Below are positions 8,207 to 16,791 of a DNA stretch of 64,000 nucleotides, in pieces. How positions within the stretch are numbered: position 1 is the first letter of the stretch; every line of letters starts with the position of its first letter. Under the pieces are notes generated by a model. That model was not told where the DNA came from, ran no database searches, and saw only the letters and a list, made by a program, of their open reading frames with translations. A program made the position numbers and the translations under genes. The stretch lies in contig CP036434.1 in assembly GCA_007751475.1 (NCBI GenBank), positions 7,445,524 through 7,509,523 on the forward strand, read 5' to 3'. Source of the stretch: Saltatorellus ferox (GTDB taxonomy: Bacteria; Planctomycetota; UBA1135; GCA-002686595).

Positions 8207-9622
8207 CTACAGGTAGTTGAGCAGCGATTGCTGCATGAGTCTTGCGCCGGTCGCCTGAGCGAGCTGGAGCGTCTGTTCTGCACGCTGCAGGTCGAGCGCG
8301 ACCTGCGCGTAGTCCGCGTCTTCGACGTTCGAGACGAGGCCTTCGACCGTGACCCGCAGGTCTTCGAGCCGGGTGGAGGCGACCTCGATGCGCTGGGAAG
8401 CTGCGCCGAGCTTTCCGAGCCCGATGAGCAGGTCGTCCTGGCTGCGGTCGAGCTCGCCCAGCCGCGACTCCATCCGACGGATGAGAACGTTCCGATCGGT
8501 GCCCTCCGGCATCCGAAGGTCGGCGACGACGCCGCGGATCGTCTCGAAGATGCTTGGCGTTCCCTCGAAGGTCACCAGCTCCGAACCTGCGCGGAACAGC
8601 TCCGTGGTATCGACGTGCAGGACCGTGCCGGACGATGGGTTCTCGATCCGCAGATCGGTCTCCGTCAGGTTGACCGCCGTGTAGGTATTGCCATCCAAGG
8701 AAAGAGACGCCGTGCCCGACACCGTCGTGGTGAAGTCGAGGCCTGTCCATCCCGCGAGGTCCACGCTCACGCGCGCGCCGTTCTCGTCGAAGGCCACCAT
8801 GGCCGTCGGCACCGGCGACGGGATCGTGATCGGATCCCCTGCGCCGAGCTGGATCGTGCCGCTTGCGGACACGACGAGCGGCTGGTCTCCGACGAGGGTG
8901 TCCTTGCCGTCGTTCGACAGGAGAATTCCCTGGCCCATCGTCCCGAGGGTGCCGTCCTGGCGAACGAGCAGCTCTTCGTACCCTGTGCCGCTATCCGCCG
9001 TGGTACCGGACCGAATCCCGGTCACCTTGCCGAACTCGGTCGAGGTGTAGGCGTACTTGTCGAAGACCTCCTTGCCCGTCACGTTGAGCGTCACTTCCGC
9101 TCCGCGGCTCGTGAGAACCTTCTGGCGCTCGTCGTTGCCGTGATACGTGATGACCTGCTCGCCGTTCACGCTGGTCTCCTGGAACGGCTGAACGTTCGTG
9201 GCGGTACCACCGAAGAGGTAGCTGTCGCCGCTTCGCGTGTTCGCGATGTCCAGCATCTGACTCTCCAGGAGCTCGATCTGGCTGGCGACGGCCCTCCGAT
9301 CTCGCTCGTTAAGCGCACCGTTCATGCCCTGGATGATGAGCGATCGAATCTCCGCGAGCACCCCCGACCCCTCCTGGAGTCGGGAGCTACCCTGTTCGAC
9401 TTCTGGCTTCGCGCCGGAGGTCGAAGCGACGAAAGACTCGATGGCGCCGATCTGACGGCGGAGCGAGAGCGCCACCGACGTGCCAACGGGATCGTCGGAG
9501 GCGCGAACGATTCGCTTGCCGCTCGACGCCTGCTCCTGAGCTCGGATGAGCTTGCCTGTGTTGGCCGTGATACCGTCGCGAACCAGCGCGAAGATCCGGC
9601 CCTGTGTGGGACGAATGGACAT
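8207..9622 (-). CDS. flgL: Flagellar hook-associated protein 3
   Basis: FlgL forms the second ring of the hook-filament junction, outside the cell, and is exported by the flagellar type III system without a cleaved signal. The 471-aa protein shows the flagellin-like N-terminal D0/D1 helix (MSIRPTQGRIFALVRDGITA, then QEQASSGKRIVRASDDPVGT) and the matching C-terminal helix (TVEGLVSNVEDADYAQVALD, ATGARLMQQSLLNYL). Between them are DSYLFGGTATNVQPF and a variable middle. It is longer than the enteric protein (about 317 aa), the extra length lying in the exposed middle domains. It starts 14 bp after flgK. Confidence 0.95.
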   Translation of the reverse strand: MSIRPTQGRIFALVRDGITANTGKLIRAQEQASSGKRIVRASDDPVGTSVALSLRRQIGAIESFVASTSGAKPEVEQGSSRLQEGSGVLAEIRSLIIQGMNGALNERDRRAVASQIELLESQMLDIANTRSGDSYLFGGTATNVQPFQETSVNGEQVITYHGNDERQKVLTSRGAEVTLNVTGKEVFDKYAYTSTEFGKVTGIRSGTTADSGTGYEELLVRQDGTLGTMGQGILLSNDGKDTLVGDQPLVVSASGTIQLGAGDPITIPSPVPTAMVAFDENGARVSVDLAGWTGLDFTTTVSGTASLSLDGNTYTAVNLTETDLRIENPSSGTVLHVDTTELFRAGSELVTFEGTPSIFETIRGVVADLRMPEGTDRNVLIRRMESRLGELDRSQDDLLIGLGKLGAASQRIEVASTRLEDLRVTVEGLVSNVEDADYAQVALDLQRAEQTLQLAQATGARLMQQSLLNYL

Positions 9623-9636
9623 GATCTACGGCGCGC

Positions 9637-11970
9637 TCAAAGGAGCGCCAGCACCTCGTCGTTCATCTGGTTGACCACCTGCAGGAACTGCGCGGCAGCG
9701 CTGTAGGCTTGCTCGTACTGGATCATCTTCACCAGCTCCTCGTCGACGTTGACGCCCGACACCTCCTCGCGCTGGGCCTCCAGGCTCGTGAGCAGGAAAG
9801 CCTCGATCTCCTGGGCGTTGGCCGCCGAGCTGATGTCGAACCCGACGCCGCCGACCATCGTTCCATAGAACTCGCCCAGCGTCCCTCCCAGCTCGTCGAC
9901 GTCGGCCGTTTGCACGGCGATCATATCGAGCAGCGCCCCGCCGTCGCCGACGGCGCCCGTGGCGGATGCCGACAGAAGACGCGGGTCTTCGCGGATATCG
10001 CTGCGCAGATCGATCGTCGACGCATCGTCGCCGACGAGATAGGAGTTCAGTCCGAACGCCACGAGAATGTCGCTCGTATCGGAGTCCGCGATCATCTCCG
10101 AGCTGAAGGCATCGCCGCTGCTGGCGCTGACCGCTCCGACGGTGAAGGAGACGCTGACGCCGTCGCCGATCGTCAGGGGGTTGCCAGGCGCATAGCCGTC
10201 TCCCACGTTCAACCGCGCCACGATGGAACCCGTCGAGTTCCGAACGGCGATCTCCAGGCCCGGCGTGGTCCCGATCGTGCCATCGCCCAGGGGTTCGAAG
10301 GTCCAGCGCTCGTTCGAGTCGCCGCTGTACTGGCCCGACAGAGCCACCTGGACGGCCAGATCCTGCCCCACGTAGGAGCCCGTCTGCAGGCCCAGCGCGT
10401 TGACCGCGGTCCCGCCCGTGATCTGGAACGCCTCCGCGCTTCCTTCTCCCTGGGTGCGGATGGAAACCCGATCACCCACGACGTAGGCCTGCAGGTTGTT
10501 GGTGGCCATATCCGGGCTCTGATTCAGGAGATCCACGACCTCCTGGGGCGTGCCCTCGCCCACCTTGGCGAAGTCCGTCGGATCGAACGTCACGCCGAAG
10601 GACGAGTTCGGTCCCGCGAGGTTCAGGGTCGACGCGGTCGAGATCGAAAACGGTCCTGCGAACGAGCCGACGGTCGATGCAGCGCCTCCTCCGAAGGTGC
10701 CTGCGGAGTCGGGATCCGTGTCGATCGGACGCCCGAAGTGGAAGCGCGTGCCGGACGTCGAGTTGATCGTGACCCGGCCGAAGTTGTCGAGCCGGGCGGT
10801 GATGCCCCGCACGTCCGAGAGCGCGTCGACGAAGCCCGCGACCGTCATCCTGTTCGGATCGATGTCGAGCTTCTTCGTGGAGAGTTCCCCTGTACGATCG
10901 TTGACCACGTGGACGAACAGCTCACCCTCCGAAATATCGAACGGCAGACCCGAATCCCGGAGGAGCGCGTCGCCCAGCTCGCCGTCACCGTCCACGTCGA
11001 CGACGGCACCGGTGCCGCGGAGCTGCGTGAAGCCACCGTCGAGCGGTACTCCGGTCGAGTGAGCACGGTTCACCTCTCGCACGATGGATCGTGCGTAGCG
11101 GTCCAGGTCGCCTCCCACGCCGCTGGAGAAGTTCTGGGCGAAGGCGATCAGCCCGGCCAGCTCACCGCCCGTGGGTACGACGGGGCGCACGCCGCCCTCC
11201 AGAGTCACGACGATTTCGCCGTCCTGGGCGGTATCGATCGACATCCTGTGCACGGATTTCGAGCCCACGAGCAGCTGACCACCGACCTGGATCTGAACGG
11301 CGCCCTCGGTGTTCTCGCGCACCTGAATGTCGACGCGCGCGCCGAGGTCGCGGATCGCCAGATCGCGCTTGTCCCGGAGGTCGTTGGCGACCGTCCCGCG
11401 AACGGCCTCGACCTGGGTGATCTCCTGATTCAGCTGCACGATCCGCTCCGCGAGCACGTTGACGCCGCCCGCAATGGACGCAGCCTTCGTCTGAGCGTCG
11501 CGCTGGAGCTGCTTGATCTCCCCTGCGACCTGGCCGAATCGGTTGATCAGGTTGTCCGTCGACTGAATCGCGCCGGTGCGGTTCACGATGTCCTCGGTGT
11601 TCGCGGACAGCGCCGAGAAGCTCGCGAAGACGTCATCGAGCAGAAAGCCGAAGCCCTCGCCGCTCGGCTCGTTCAGGAGCGCCTCGACGCTCTGCATCTC
11701 CGAGAGCTGCGAGTCGAGCTTCCCGAGCGTGGACGCCTGGGACGTGATGCGCGAGTTGAGCAGATCGTCCACCGACCGGATGACCCGGTCTGCCTGGACG
11801 CCGTGTCCGAGCTGCAGGCCGCGCAGGTTGAGCGGCCGAGAGCTCGAGATCAGAATCTGCTGGCGGCTGTAGCCCTCCGTGTTGGCGTTCGCGACGTTGT
11901 GCCCGATCGTGTCGAGCGCCGACTGCGACGTGAGGAGCGCGCGAAGCCCGATGTTGGTGCTGAGTCCCAT
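9637..11970 (-). CDS. flgK: Flagellar hook-associated protein 1
   Basis: FlgK is the first hook-filament junction protein. The 777-aa product begins with the rod/hook N-terminal helix (GLSTNIGLRALLTSQSALDT, then IGHNVANANTEGYSRQQ) and closes with the conserved C-terminal helix (VDEELVKMIQYEQAYSAAAQ, FLQVVNQMNDEVLALL). A typical FlgK coiled segment with DNLINRFGQVAGEIKQL is near residues 130-150. The enteric protein is about 550 aa, so the exposed middle is enlarged by over 200 residues. flgN lies 16 bp upstream and flgL 14 bp downstream, the usual order of chaperone and its clients. Confidence 0.96.
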   Translation of the reverse strand: MGLSTNIGLRALLTSQSALDTIGHNVANANTEGYSRQQILISSSRPLNLRGLQLGHGVQADRVIRSVDDLLNSRITSQASTLGKLDSQLSEMQSVEALLNEPSGEGFGFLLDDVFASFSALSANTEDIVNRTGAIQSTDNLINRFGQVAGEIKQLQRDAQTKAASIAGGVNVLAERIVQLNQEITQVEAVRGTVANDLRDKRDLAIRDLGARVDIQVRENTEGAVQIQVGGQLLVGSKSVHRMSIDTAQDGEIVVTLEGGVRPVVPTGGELAGLIAFAQNFSSGVGGDLDRYARSIVREVNRAHSTGVPLDGGFTQLRGTGAVVDVDGDGELGDALLRDSGLPFDISEGELFVHVVNDRTGELSTKKLDIDPNRMTVAGFVDALSDVRGITARLDNFGRVTINSTSGTRFHFGRPIDTDPDSAGTFGGGAASTVGSFAGPFSISTASTLNLAGPNSSFGVTFDPTDFAKVGEGTPQEVVDLLNQSPDMATNNLQAYVVGDRVSIRTQGEGSAEAFQITGGTAVNALGLQTGSYVGQDLAVQVALSGQYSGDSNERWTFEPLGDGTIGTTPGLEIAVRNSTGSIVARLNVGDGYAPGNPLTIGDGVSVSFTVGAVSASSGDAFSSEMIADSDTSDILVAFGLNSYLVGDDASTIDLRSDIREDPRLLSASATGAVGDGGALLDMIAVQTADVDELGGTLGEFYGTMVGGVGFDISSAANAQEIEAFLLTSLEAQREEVSGVNVDEELVKMIQYEQAYSAAAQFLQVVNQMNDEVLALL

Positions 11971-11986
11971 CTTCGTTGACCTCCGA

Positions 11987-12529
11987 TCAGACCTGGGCGT
12001 CGATGAGCGTGCCGCCGTCGAGCGGAGCGCGGCCGGAACCGTCCGCGAGGACGGTGTTCAGGATCTCGCGCGTGACCTCTCGGTGCATGCGAACGAGCGC
12101 GGCCACGCGGCGATTGAGTCGCTGGACCTCGGTGGCGACCTCGCGAAGACGTTCGCCTTCCGCGAGCAACGGTGCCCCGGCGGCGCCCAGTCGCTCGGCG
12201 ACGCTCCGGATGGTGAGCGCCGTGGGCTCGATGCCGAACTCCACGCCGAGGTCGCGGAAGATGCGGTCCCGCTGGGTCTTGCGGAACGGGATCCGCTCCA
12301 GCTCACCTTCGAGCGACTCGGTCGCCTGACGGAACGCCGCATCCGCTGGCCGGACGATCGACGCTTCCTGGGTGCGCAGGATCTCCACGACGCGGCCGTG
12401 GGCCGCCACGTCGTCACGGACCGCCACCAGAAGCCGATTGGAGAGCTTCTGCGCGTTCACGGAGAGACCACTCGCGGTCCTCGAGACCGCCTTGACCGCG
12501 GCGCTTCCGCTGGAGTGCTGTTGTTTCAT
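11987..12529 (-). CDS. flgN: FlgN-like flagellar export chaperone
   Basis: This 180-aa, largely helical cytoplasmic protein sits directly upstream of flgK and flgL, where the FlgN chaperone for these two clients is encoded. Sequence support is modest, as usual for this family: an N-terminal helix with KLSNRLLVAVRDDVAAHGRV, a helix with ASIVRPADAAFRQATESLEG, and a C-terminal helix VQRLNRRVAALVRMHREVTR. Its ATG overlaps the flgJ stop by four bases. The assignment rests mainly on position, size and helical character. Confidence 0.75.
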   Translation of the reverse strand: MKQQHSSGSAAVKAVSRTASGLSVNAQKLSNRLLVAVRDDVAAHGRVVEILRTQEASIVRPADAAFRQATESLEGELERIPFRKTQRDRIFRDLGVEFGIEPTALTIRSVAERLGAAGAPLLAEGERLREVATEVQRLNRRVAALVRMHREVTREILNTVLADGSGRAPLDGGTLIDAQV

Positions 12530-12909
12530 CTGGCCGTTCCTTCTTCCGGTGCCTTCTTCCCTTCCGCGACGTGACGGAGCGCTTCCGCATCGGCAGCGGC
12601 CTTCTCTCGGATGAGCGATTCGTGCACCGCGTCCGCAAGGCCCAGGGACCCGCGCGCCGAGAGCGACGCCCCGATCTCCTCGTCGAACCAGCCGTTGAAC
12701 GTGTCCGAGCCCGCTCCGCTCCCGAAGAAGCCCTCGCCGAGCCCCTTGCGCATCTCCGAGACGAGAAGCGTCGCGAAGAGCGACTCGATCTCCTGGGCGA
12801 CCATCTCGGGCTCGCCCTTGCCGGAGCCCTTGTCCATGCGTGAGATACGGTTCGCCAGAAGGTCGTTTCGCTGCGGCGCGGCCGCGTTGCCGAGGGTCAG
12901 GCCGTCCAT
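12526..12909 (-). CDS. flgJ: Rod-binding protein, FlgJ N-terminal domain only
   Basis: The 127-aa protein corresponds to the rod-binding (rod-capping) domain of FlgJ. The core is VAQEIESLFATLLVSEMRKG followed by FNGWFDEEIGASLSARGSLG, which matches the pattern in which the conserved region ends with a WFDE-like element. The C-terminal peptidoglycan hydrolase domain of enteric FlgJ is absent, as in many bacteria, so wall drilling must use another enzyme not seen here. The start codon overlaps the flgI stop by one base (TGATG) and the stop overlaps flgN by four bases. Confidence 0.88.
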   Translation of the reverse strand: MDGLTLGNAAAPQRNDLLANRISRMDKGSGKGEPEMVAQEIESLFATLLVSEMRKGLGEGFFGSGAGSDTFNGWFDEEIGASLSARGSLGLADAVHESLIREKAAADAEALRHVAEGKKAPEEGTAR

Positions 12910-14399
12910 CAGATTCTCCTCAGCTCGGCGATCAGGAGACCGCCGTCCAGCATCGCCTCGAGGATCGCGACCATGTCCCGCGGCGTGGCGCCGAGGACGT
13001 TCAGCACCTCGACGACCTCTTCCAGCGACGAGGCTCCTCCGAGCAGAACCATCGCCGCCTGCTCTTCCTCGAGGTTGAGCGTCGTGCGCGGCACTTCGGC
13101 GGTCTGACCGTTGGAGAGAGGACCGGGCTGACTGATCTCCGGCGTCTCTGCCACGGTCACGACGATCGTCCCGTGGTGGATCACGCCGGGCCGCAGCCGG
13201 ACCTCGCCGCCCATGACGATCACGCCGGTGCGCTCATTGATGACGATCCGTGCCAGGTTGTCCGTCTCGATCTCCAGGCTCAGCGCCTGATCGAGGTACG
13301 CCACGACCTGATGCTCCGGGATCCCCTCCAGGACCGCCAGGCGAACGGAACGACCGTCGGGCAGGACGCGCGCTGTGTCCGGGTAGAGGCGGTTGATGGC
13401 CTCCGCGATCCGGACCGTGTTGCCGAGGCTGGCCTGTCCGTCCTTGGCGTCGAGGTAGATGTATCCGTGCTCGGACACGACGCTGGTCGGAATCTCGCGC
13501 TGGACCGTACCACCCATCGCGAGCGTCCCCACGGTGTTGTGGTTCTTCTTGACGGTCGCGCCGTTGCCGTTGGCCGTGAGCCCGCCCGTCGTGACCGGCC
13601 CGGAGGCAGTGGCGTAGACGGTTTGGCCGGTCACATCGGTGAGCTCGGCGATGCTGAGCTGGCCGCCGTAGAGGCTCTCGGCGTCACCGAGCGCGGAGAC
13701 GCGCACGTTGACCTTCTGACCGGGCTTGGTACCCGGCGGGATCGTCGCTTCCACGCGCACCACCGCCACGTTGGAGGTGGAAAGCAGCGCGGGATCGATG
13801 TTGATGTTCTTCGACAAGAGGGTGTTGCCGAGGAGCTGGGTCGCGAGCGCGCCGGAGTCTCCGGTGCCGTCGAGGCCGGTGACGAGGCCGATGCCTTCGA
13901 TCACGTTCTCCTCCATGCCGCGGACGCCGACGAGGCTCCGGATCGGCGAGGCGACCCGGCTCTCGAAGTCGGTGCCGCCGCGCCGGCTCGTCTGAACCCG
14001 GGGGGTGCGACGGAACGTGGCCGTCGAGACACCACGCGGCTGCGTGGGCGCCTCGATGGCGGGTACCTGGGAGACGACCGGCTGAGCGGAGAATCCCCCG
14101 GCCGGGTCCTGGCTCGCCTGGGCGGGCTGACCCGCGGACGAAGTCGGGAGAAGACCGGCGCGGCCCGCGAGTTCGGTCGCCGCCGTCGGCTGACCCGTCA
14201 CGGTCGCAGCGGCCTGGCGCTTGCGAACCTCCCGGAGCGCCTGCTCACGGACGCGAGCTTCCGCCGCTTGCTGGGCGGCGATCAGCGCGTCGGAGCGGTA
14301 GGCGCGGTTCGTGGGGTCGGTGCCCCGCGAGGACTGCGTGGGTGCCAGGGCCGTCGAAACGGACAGTGCGGCACCTATACAAAGCGTGGACAACAGCAT
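12909..14399 (-). CDS. flgI: Flagellar P-ring protein with long N-terminal extension
   Basis: FlgI builds the periplasmic P-ring bushing around the rod. The typical protein (about 365 aa) matches from about residue 149 on: RVASPIRSLVGVRGMEENVI, GIGLVTGLDGTGDSG, VAVVRVEATIPPGTKPGQKV, VRVSALGDAESLYGGQL, and a C-terminal DMVAILEAMLDGGLLIAELR. A signal peptide occupies roughly residues 1-23. In between lies about 125 residues of low-complexity, Ala/Gln/Thr-rich sequence with a predicted helix (AAQQAAEARVREQALREVRK) that normal FlgI lacks. It overlaps flgH and flgJ by one base each. Function is secure; the role of the extension is unknown. Confidence 0.95.
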   Translation of the reverse strand: MLLSTLCIGAALSVSTALAPTQSSRGTDPTNRAYRSDALIAAQQAAEARVREQALREVRKRQAAATVTGQPTAATELAGRAGLLPTSSAGQPAQASQDPAGGFSAQPVVSQVPAIEAPTQPRGVSTATFRRTPRVQTSRRGGTDFESRVASPIRSLVGVRGMEENVIEGIGLVTGLDGTGDSGALATQLLGNTLLSKNINIDPALLSTSNVAVVRVEATIPPGTKPGQKVNVRVSALGDAESLYGGQLSIAELTDVTGQTVYATASGPVTTGGLTANGNGATVKKNHNTVGTLAMGGTVQREIPTSVVSEHGYIYLDAKDGQASLGNTVRIAEAINRLYPDTARVLPDGRSVRLAVLEGIPEHQVVAYLDQALSLEIETDNLARIVINERTGVIVMGGEVRLRPGVIHHGTIVVTVAETPEISQPGPLSNGQTAEVPRTTLNLEEEQAAMVLLGGASSLEEVVEVLNVLGATPRDMVAILEAMLDGGLLIAELRRI

Positions 14400-15025
14400 C
14401 AGAAGGGCCAGATCCAGTCCAGGGCGTTGTACAGCCAGCCAGAGAGACCGCGACGCTTCCCGGTTTGGGAGAGCTGTCCGGTGCCAACGTAGGAAACGTA
14501 TGCGTCGGCCACGAGTTCGGACTCGACCGTGTTGTTGCGCGTCACGTCGAAACGACGGACGATGCCACGGAACTCGATGACCTTACGCTCGTCGTCGATG
14601 CGAATTTCACGCCGGCCTTCGATGACCATGTTCCCGTTGGGAAGCATGTCGACGACCATCGCGGTCAAACGGGCTTCGAACGCGCCGGTGCGCTTGTAGT
14701 TCGCGGCGCCGCCGAACGAATCCGCCTTCTGCGTGCTGATGGCGGGCAGCGTGGAGAACGCGTTCGGATGGGCGCTGAAGTTCAGCAGCTGATAGTTCAG
14801 CGAGCTGTTCTTCGCGAGGTCCGTCTTCTCCTCGTTCTTGAGGTCCTGGTTCTCGTTGATCATCACCGTCAGGAGGTCACCCACGCGGTGGGCTGTCTTG
14901 TCGGCGATCGGCGAGATCGGCCCACGAACGGGGTCGTAGATGGAGCCGCGGCGCTGGGCCCCGGCAAGGGGCGCGAGGATCGAGGCGCCCAGGCAGAGGG
15001 CGATCAGGGTGGTGAGTGGATTCAT
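14399..15025 (-). CDS. flgH: Flagellar L-ring protein, without an evident lipidation cysteine
   Basis: FlgH forms the outer-membrane L ring. The 208-aa protein shows family motifs RRGSIYDPVRGPISPIADKT near the mature N-terminus, HRVGDLLTVMINENQDLKNE, ADSFGGAANYKRTGAFEARL, TAMVVDMLPNGNMVIEGRRE, and a C-terminal SGWLYNALDWIWPF. In enterobacteria FlgH is a lipoprotein; here the signal peptide ends LAPLAGAQ with no cysteine at or near the cleavage site (the only one is C11 inside the hydrophobic core), so it looks like a signal-peptidase-I substrate. It overlaps flgA by four bases and flgI by one. Confidence 0.95.
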   Translation of the reverse strand: MNPLTTLIALCLGASILAPLAGAQRRGSIYDPVRGPISPIADKTAHRVGDLLTVMINENQDLKNEEKTDLAKNSSLNYQLLNFSAHPNAFSTLPAISTQKADSFGGAANYKRTGAFEARLTAMVVDMLPNGNMVIEGRREIRIDDERKVIEFRGIVRRFDVTRNNTVESELVADAYVSYVGTGQLSQTGKRRGLSGWLYNALDWIWPF

Positions 15026-15957
15026 TGGATTCTGACCTCTACGGCGCGGGGGCCTTTGACGACCGCGGTGAGTTCGCGGCCCGTGGACTGGATGACGACG
15101 GCCAGGCGTTCGCCCATCCGCCCGTCCGCTTGCGCCACGGCGATGTCCGAGACCTCGACGTGGCCCTTGATGACGCGCACGTTGATGATGTCGCCGCGAT
15201 GGACGACCACCTCGCGGTGGACATCGCGCTCCGAGACGGAGACTCCCGCCGGGAGGGCCTTGAGCGCCACCGCACCCGCCAGGGCACTGGTCTCGAGCGC
15301 GAACATGCCCTGGGCAGAATCGACGGCGACGCGCTTGATCTGGAATAGACCGGCGTGCAGCGGTTCGCCTGCGCTGACCGCGCGAGAGAGGATCGCCCGC
15401 CGCTGCCAGATCGAAACGTTGAAGCTCACGTTGACGGTTCGGTAGAGCTTCCCGTCGAGCCAGATCTCCACCGGAACGCTCCGGATCCCCGGAAACGTGG
15501 AACCGACGAGCATGGGAACGACGATCGAAGGCGGGGTCGAGCTGGTCGGAACCTGAAGGTCAGCCAACGCGCCGGTCGGAGTCGCCTCGGCGTCCTGACC
15601 CGCGAGGGCTTCGCGAAGGCGCTTGGCCGCCGCTCCCTGCATGTCGATGCCCTTGACGAACTGAACTCCGGGCGTGACGCGGCAGCGCGGTGCTCCGGTG
15701 ACGCGGATCTCGACGCCCGGGAGCACGCTCCGCAGGGAAGCCTGGACGAGGTCCGCGCGGAGCGTGCGGTGGAAGCCGGGCGCGGGAGCGTAGCCCAGCG
15801 ACGCCGCCTCGACCCGCGCGACCAGTTCGGGATCGTCGCCGGTGACCTTGGCGATCTCGGCGACATGGATCTCCATGCCCTTCGAAGTCGACGACGCCGG
15901 CAGTTCGACGGAGACGCCTCCGAGGGTGAGGAGTGAGAGTACGGTGAGGAGCATCAT
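15022..15957 (-). CDS. flgA: Flagellar basal-body P-ring formation protein
   Basis: FlgA is the periplasmic chaperone for P-ring assembly. The 311-aa protein has an N-terminal hydrophobic signal (MMLLTVLSLLTLGGVSVELP) and a C-terminal SAF/ChapFlgA domain: FNVSIWQRRAILSRAVSAGE, GAVALKALPAGVSVSERDVH, VVHRGDIINVRVIKGHVEVS and GERLAVVIQSTGRELTAVVK. The first half, with AEIAKVTGDDPELVARVEAA, matches the N-terminal FlgA domain. It is somewhat longer than the enteric protein (219 aa). It is 9 bp after flgG and overlaps flgH by four bases. Confidence 0.93.
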   Translation of the reverse strand: MMLLTVLSLLTLGGVSVELPASSTSKGMEIHVAEIAKVTGDDPELVARVEAASLGYAPAPGFHRTLRADLVQASLRSVLPGVEIRVTGAPRCRVTPGVQFVKGIDMQGAAAKRLREALAGQDAEATPTGALADLQVPTSSTPPSIVVPMLVGSTFPGIRSVPVEIWLDGKLYRTVNVSFNVSIWQRRAILSRAVSAGEPLHAGLFQIKRVAVDSAQGMFALETSALAGAVALKALPAGVSVSERDVHREVVVHRGDIINVRVIKGHVEVSDIAVAQADGRMGERLAVVIQSTGRELTAVVKGPRAVEVRIQ

Positions 15958-15966
15958 GACCTGGAC

Positions 15967-16752
15967 CTAGCGGACGAGCTGGTTGACCTGCTGGAGCATC
16001 TCGTCGGAGACGCGGATGGCGCGGCTGTTGACCTCGTAGTTGCGCTGGGCCACGATCAGCGCGACGAGTTCGTCGACGGTCTCGACGTTCGAGCGCTCGA
16101 GATAGCCCTGCTTGACGGTGCCCGTGCCCTGGACGCCGGGCTGACGACCCTGGGCCGGTCCGGACGAAGTCGTCGGCGCGTAGTAGTTGCCGCCCATGGC
16201 CTTCAGACCCGTGGAGTTCGCGAACGTATGCAGACGGATGGTTCCGATCTGCGTCGCCTGGTTGTTCTGCTCCTGGGAGAAGACCTGGCCGTCCGGCGAC
16301 ACCGAGATGCCCTGGGAGTCCGGAGGAACGGCGACCTGGTCCGTGAGCAGGTAACCCTCGGCCGTCACGAGGCGACCGTTGAAGTCCTGGCGGAACGTGC
16401 CGTTGCGGGTGTAGCGCAGCTCGCCGTTCGGCAGCTGGATCTCGAAGAAGCCCTGGCCCTCGACGCCGAAGTCGAGGTTGTTCCCGGTGAGTTCCAGGAC
16501 CCCCTGGAGCATCATCTTGCGCGATCCAGAAACCTCGGTACCAGAACCGATCTGGAGACCGGTCACGTCGTTCTGGTTGTTCGCCAGCGGAAGGCCGGGC
16601 TCGCGGTACGTCTGGTACAGGAGCGAGCGGAAGGACAGCCGGCTCTTCTTGAAGCCGCTGGTGTTCACGTTCGCGATGTTGTTCGCGATCGTGTCGACCT
16701 GGAACTGCTGGGCTTTCATGCCCGAGGCGGCGGTGTAGAGGGAACGAATCAT
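15967..16752 (-). CDS. flgG: Flagellar distal rod protein
   Basis: FlgG forms the distal rod. The 261-aa length equals the classic protein (260 aa). It begins MIRSLYTAASGMKAQQFQVD, continues TIANNIANVNTSGFKKSRLS, has MLQGVLELTGNNLDFGVEGQ and GFFEIQLPNGELRYTRNGTF, and ends YLERSNVETVDELVALIVAQ, RNYEVNSRAIRVSDEMLQQV. These are the two helices of the D0 domain plus the conserved D1 core. It lies 39 bp after flgF and 9 bp before flgA. No cleaved signal peptide is present, as expected for a type III export substrate. Confidence 0.97.
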   Translation of the reverse strand: MIRSLYTAASGMKAQQFQVDTIANNIANVNTSGFKKSRLSFRSLLYQTYREPGLPLANNQNDVTGLQIGSGTEVSGSRKMMLQGVLELTGNNLDFGVEGQGFFEIQLPNGELRYTRNGTFRQDFNGRLVTAEGYLLTDQVAVPPDSQGISVSPDGQVFSQEQNNQATQIGTIRLHTFANSTGLKAMGGNYYAPTTSSGPAQGRQPGVQGTGTVKQGYLERSNVETVDELVALIVAQRNYEVNSRAIRVSDEMLQQVNQLVR

Positions 16753-16791
16753 GGTGCGTGGGTGCTTCTATGCAGGCCTTGTGGAGGCGGC

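Noticed and set aside
9709..11979. A 756-codon open frame antisense to flgK
   Set aside because: It mirrors a certain gene; long antisense frames are expected in GC-rich DNA with strong third-position G/C bias, and the translation has no recognisable domain.
12840..14492. A 550-codon open frame antisense to flgI
   Set aside because: It is the complement of a clear P-ring gene and has an Arg/Gly/His-rich composition typical of shadow frames.
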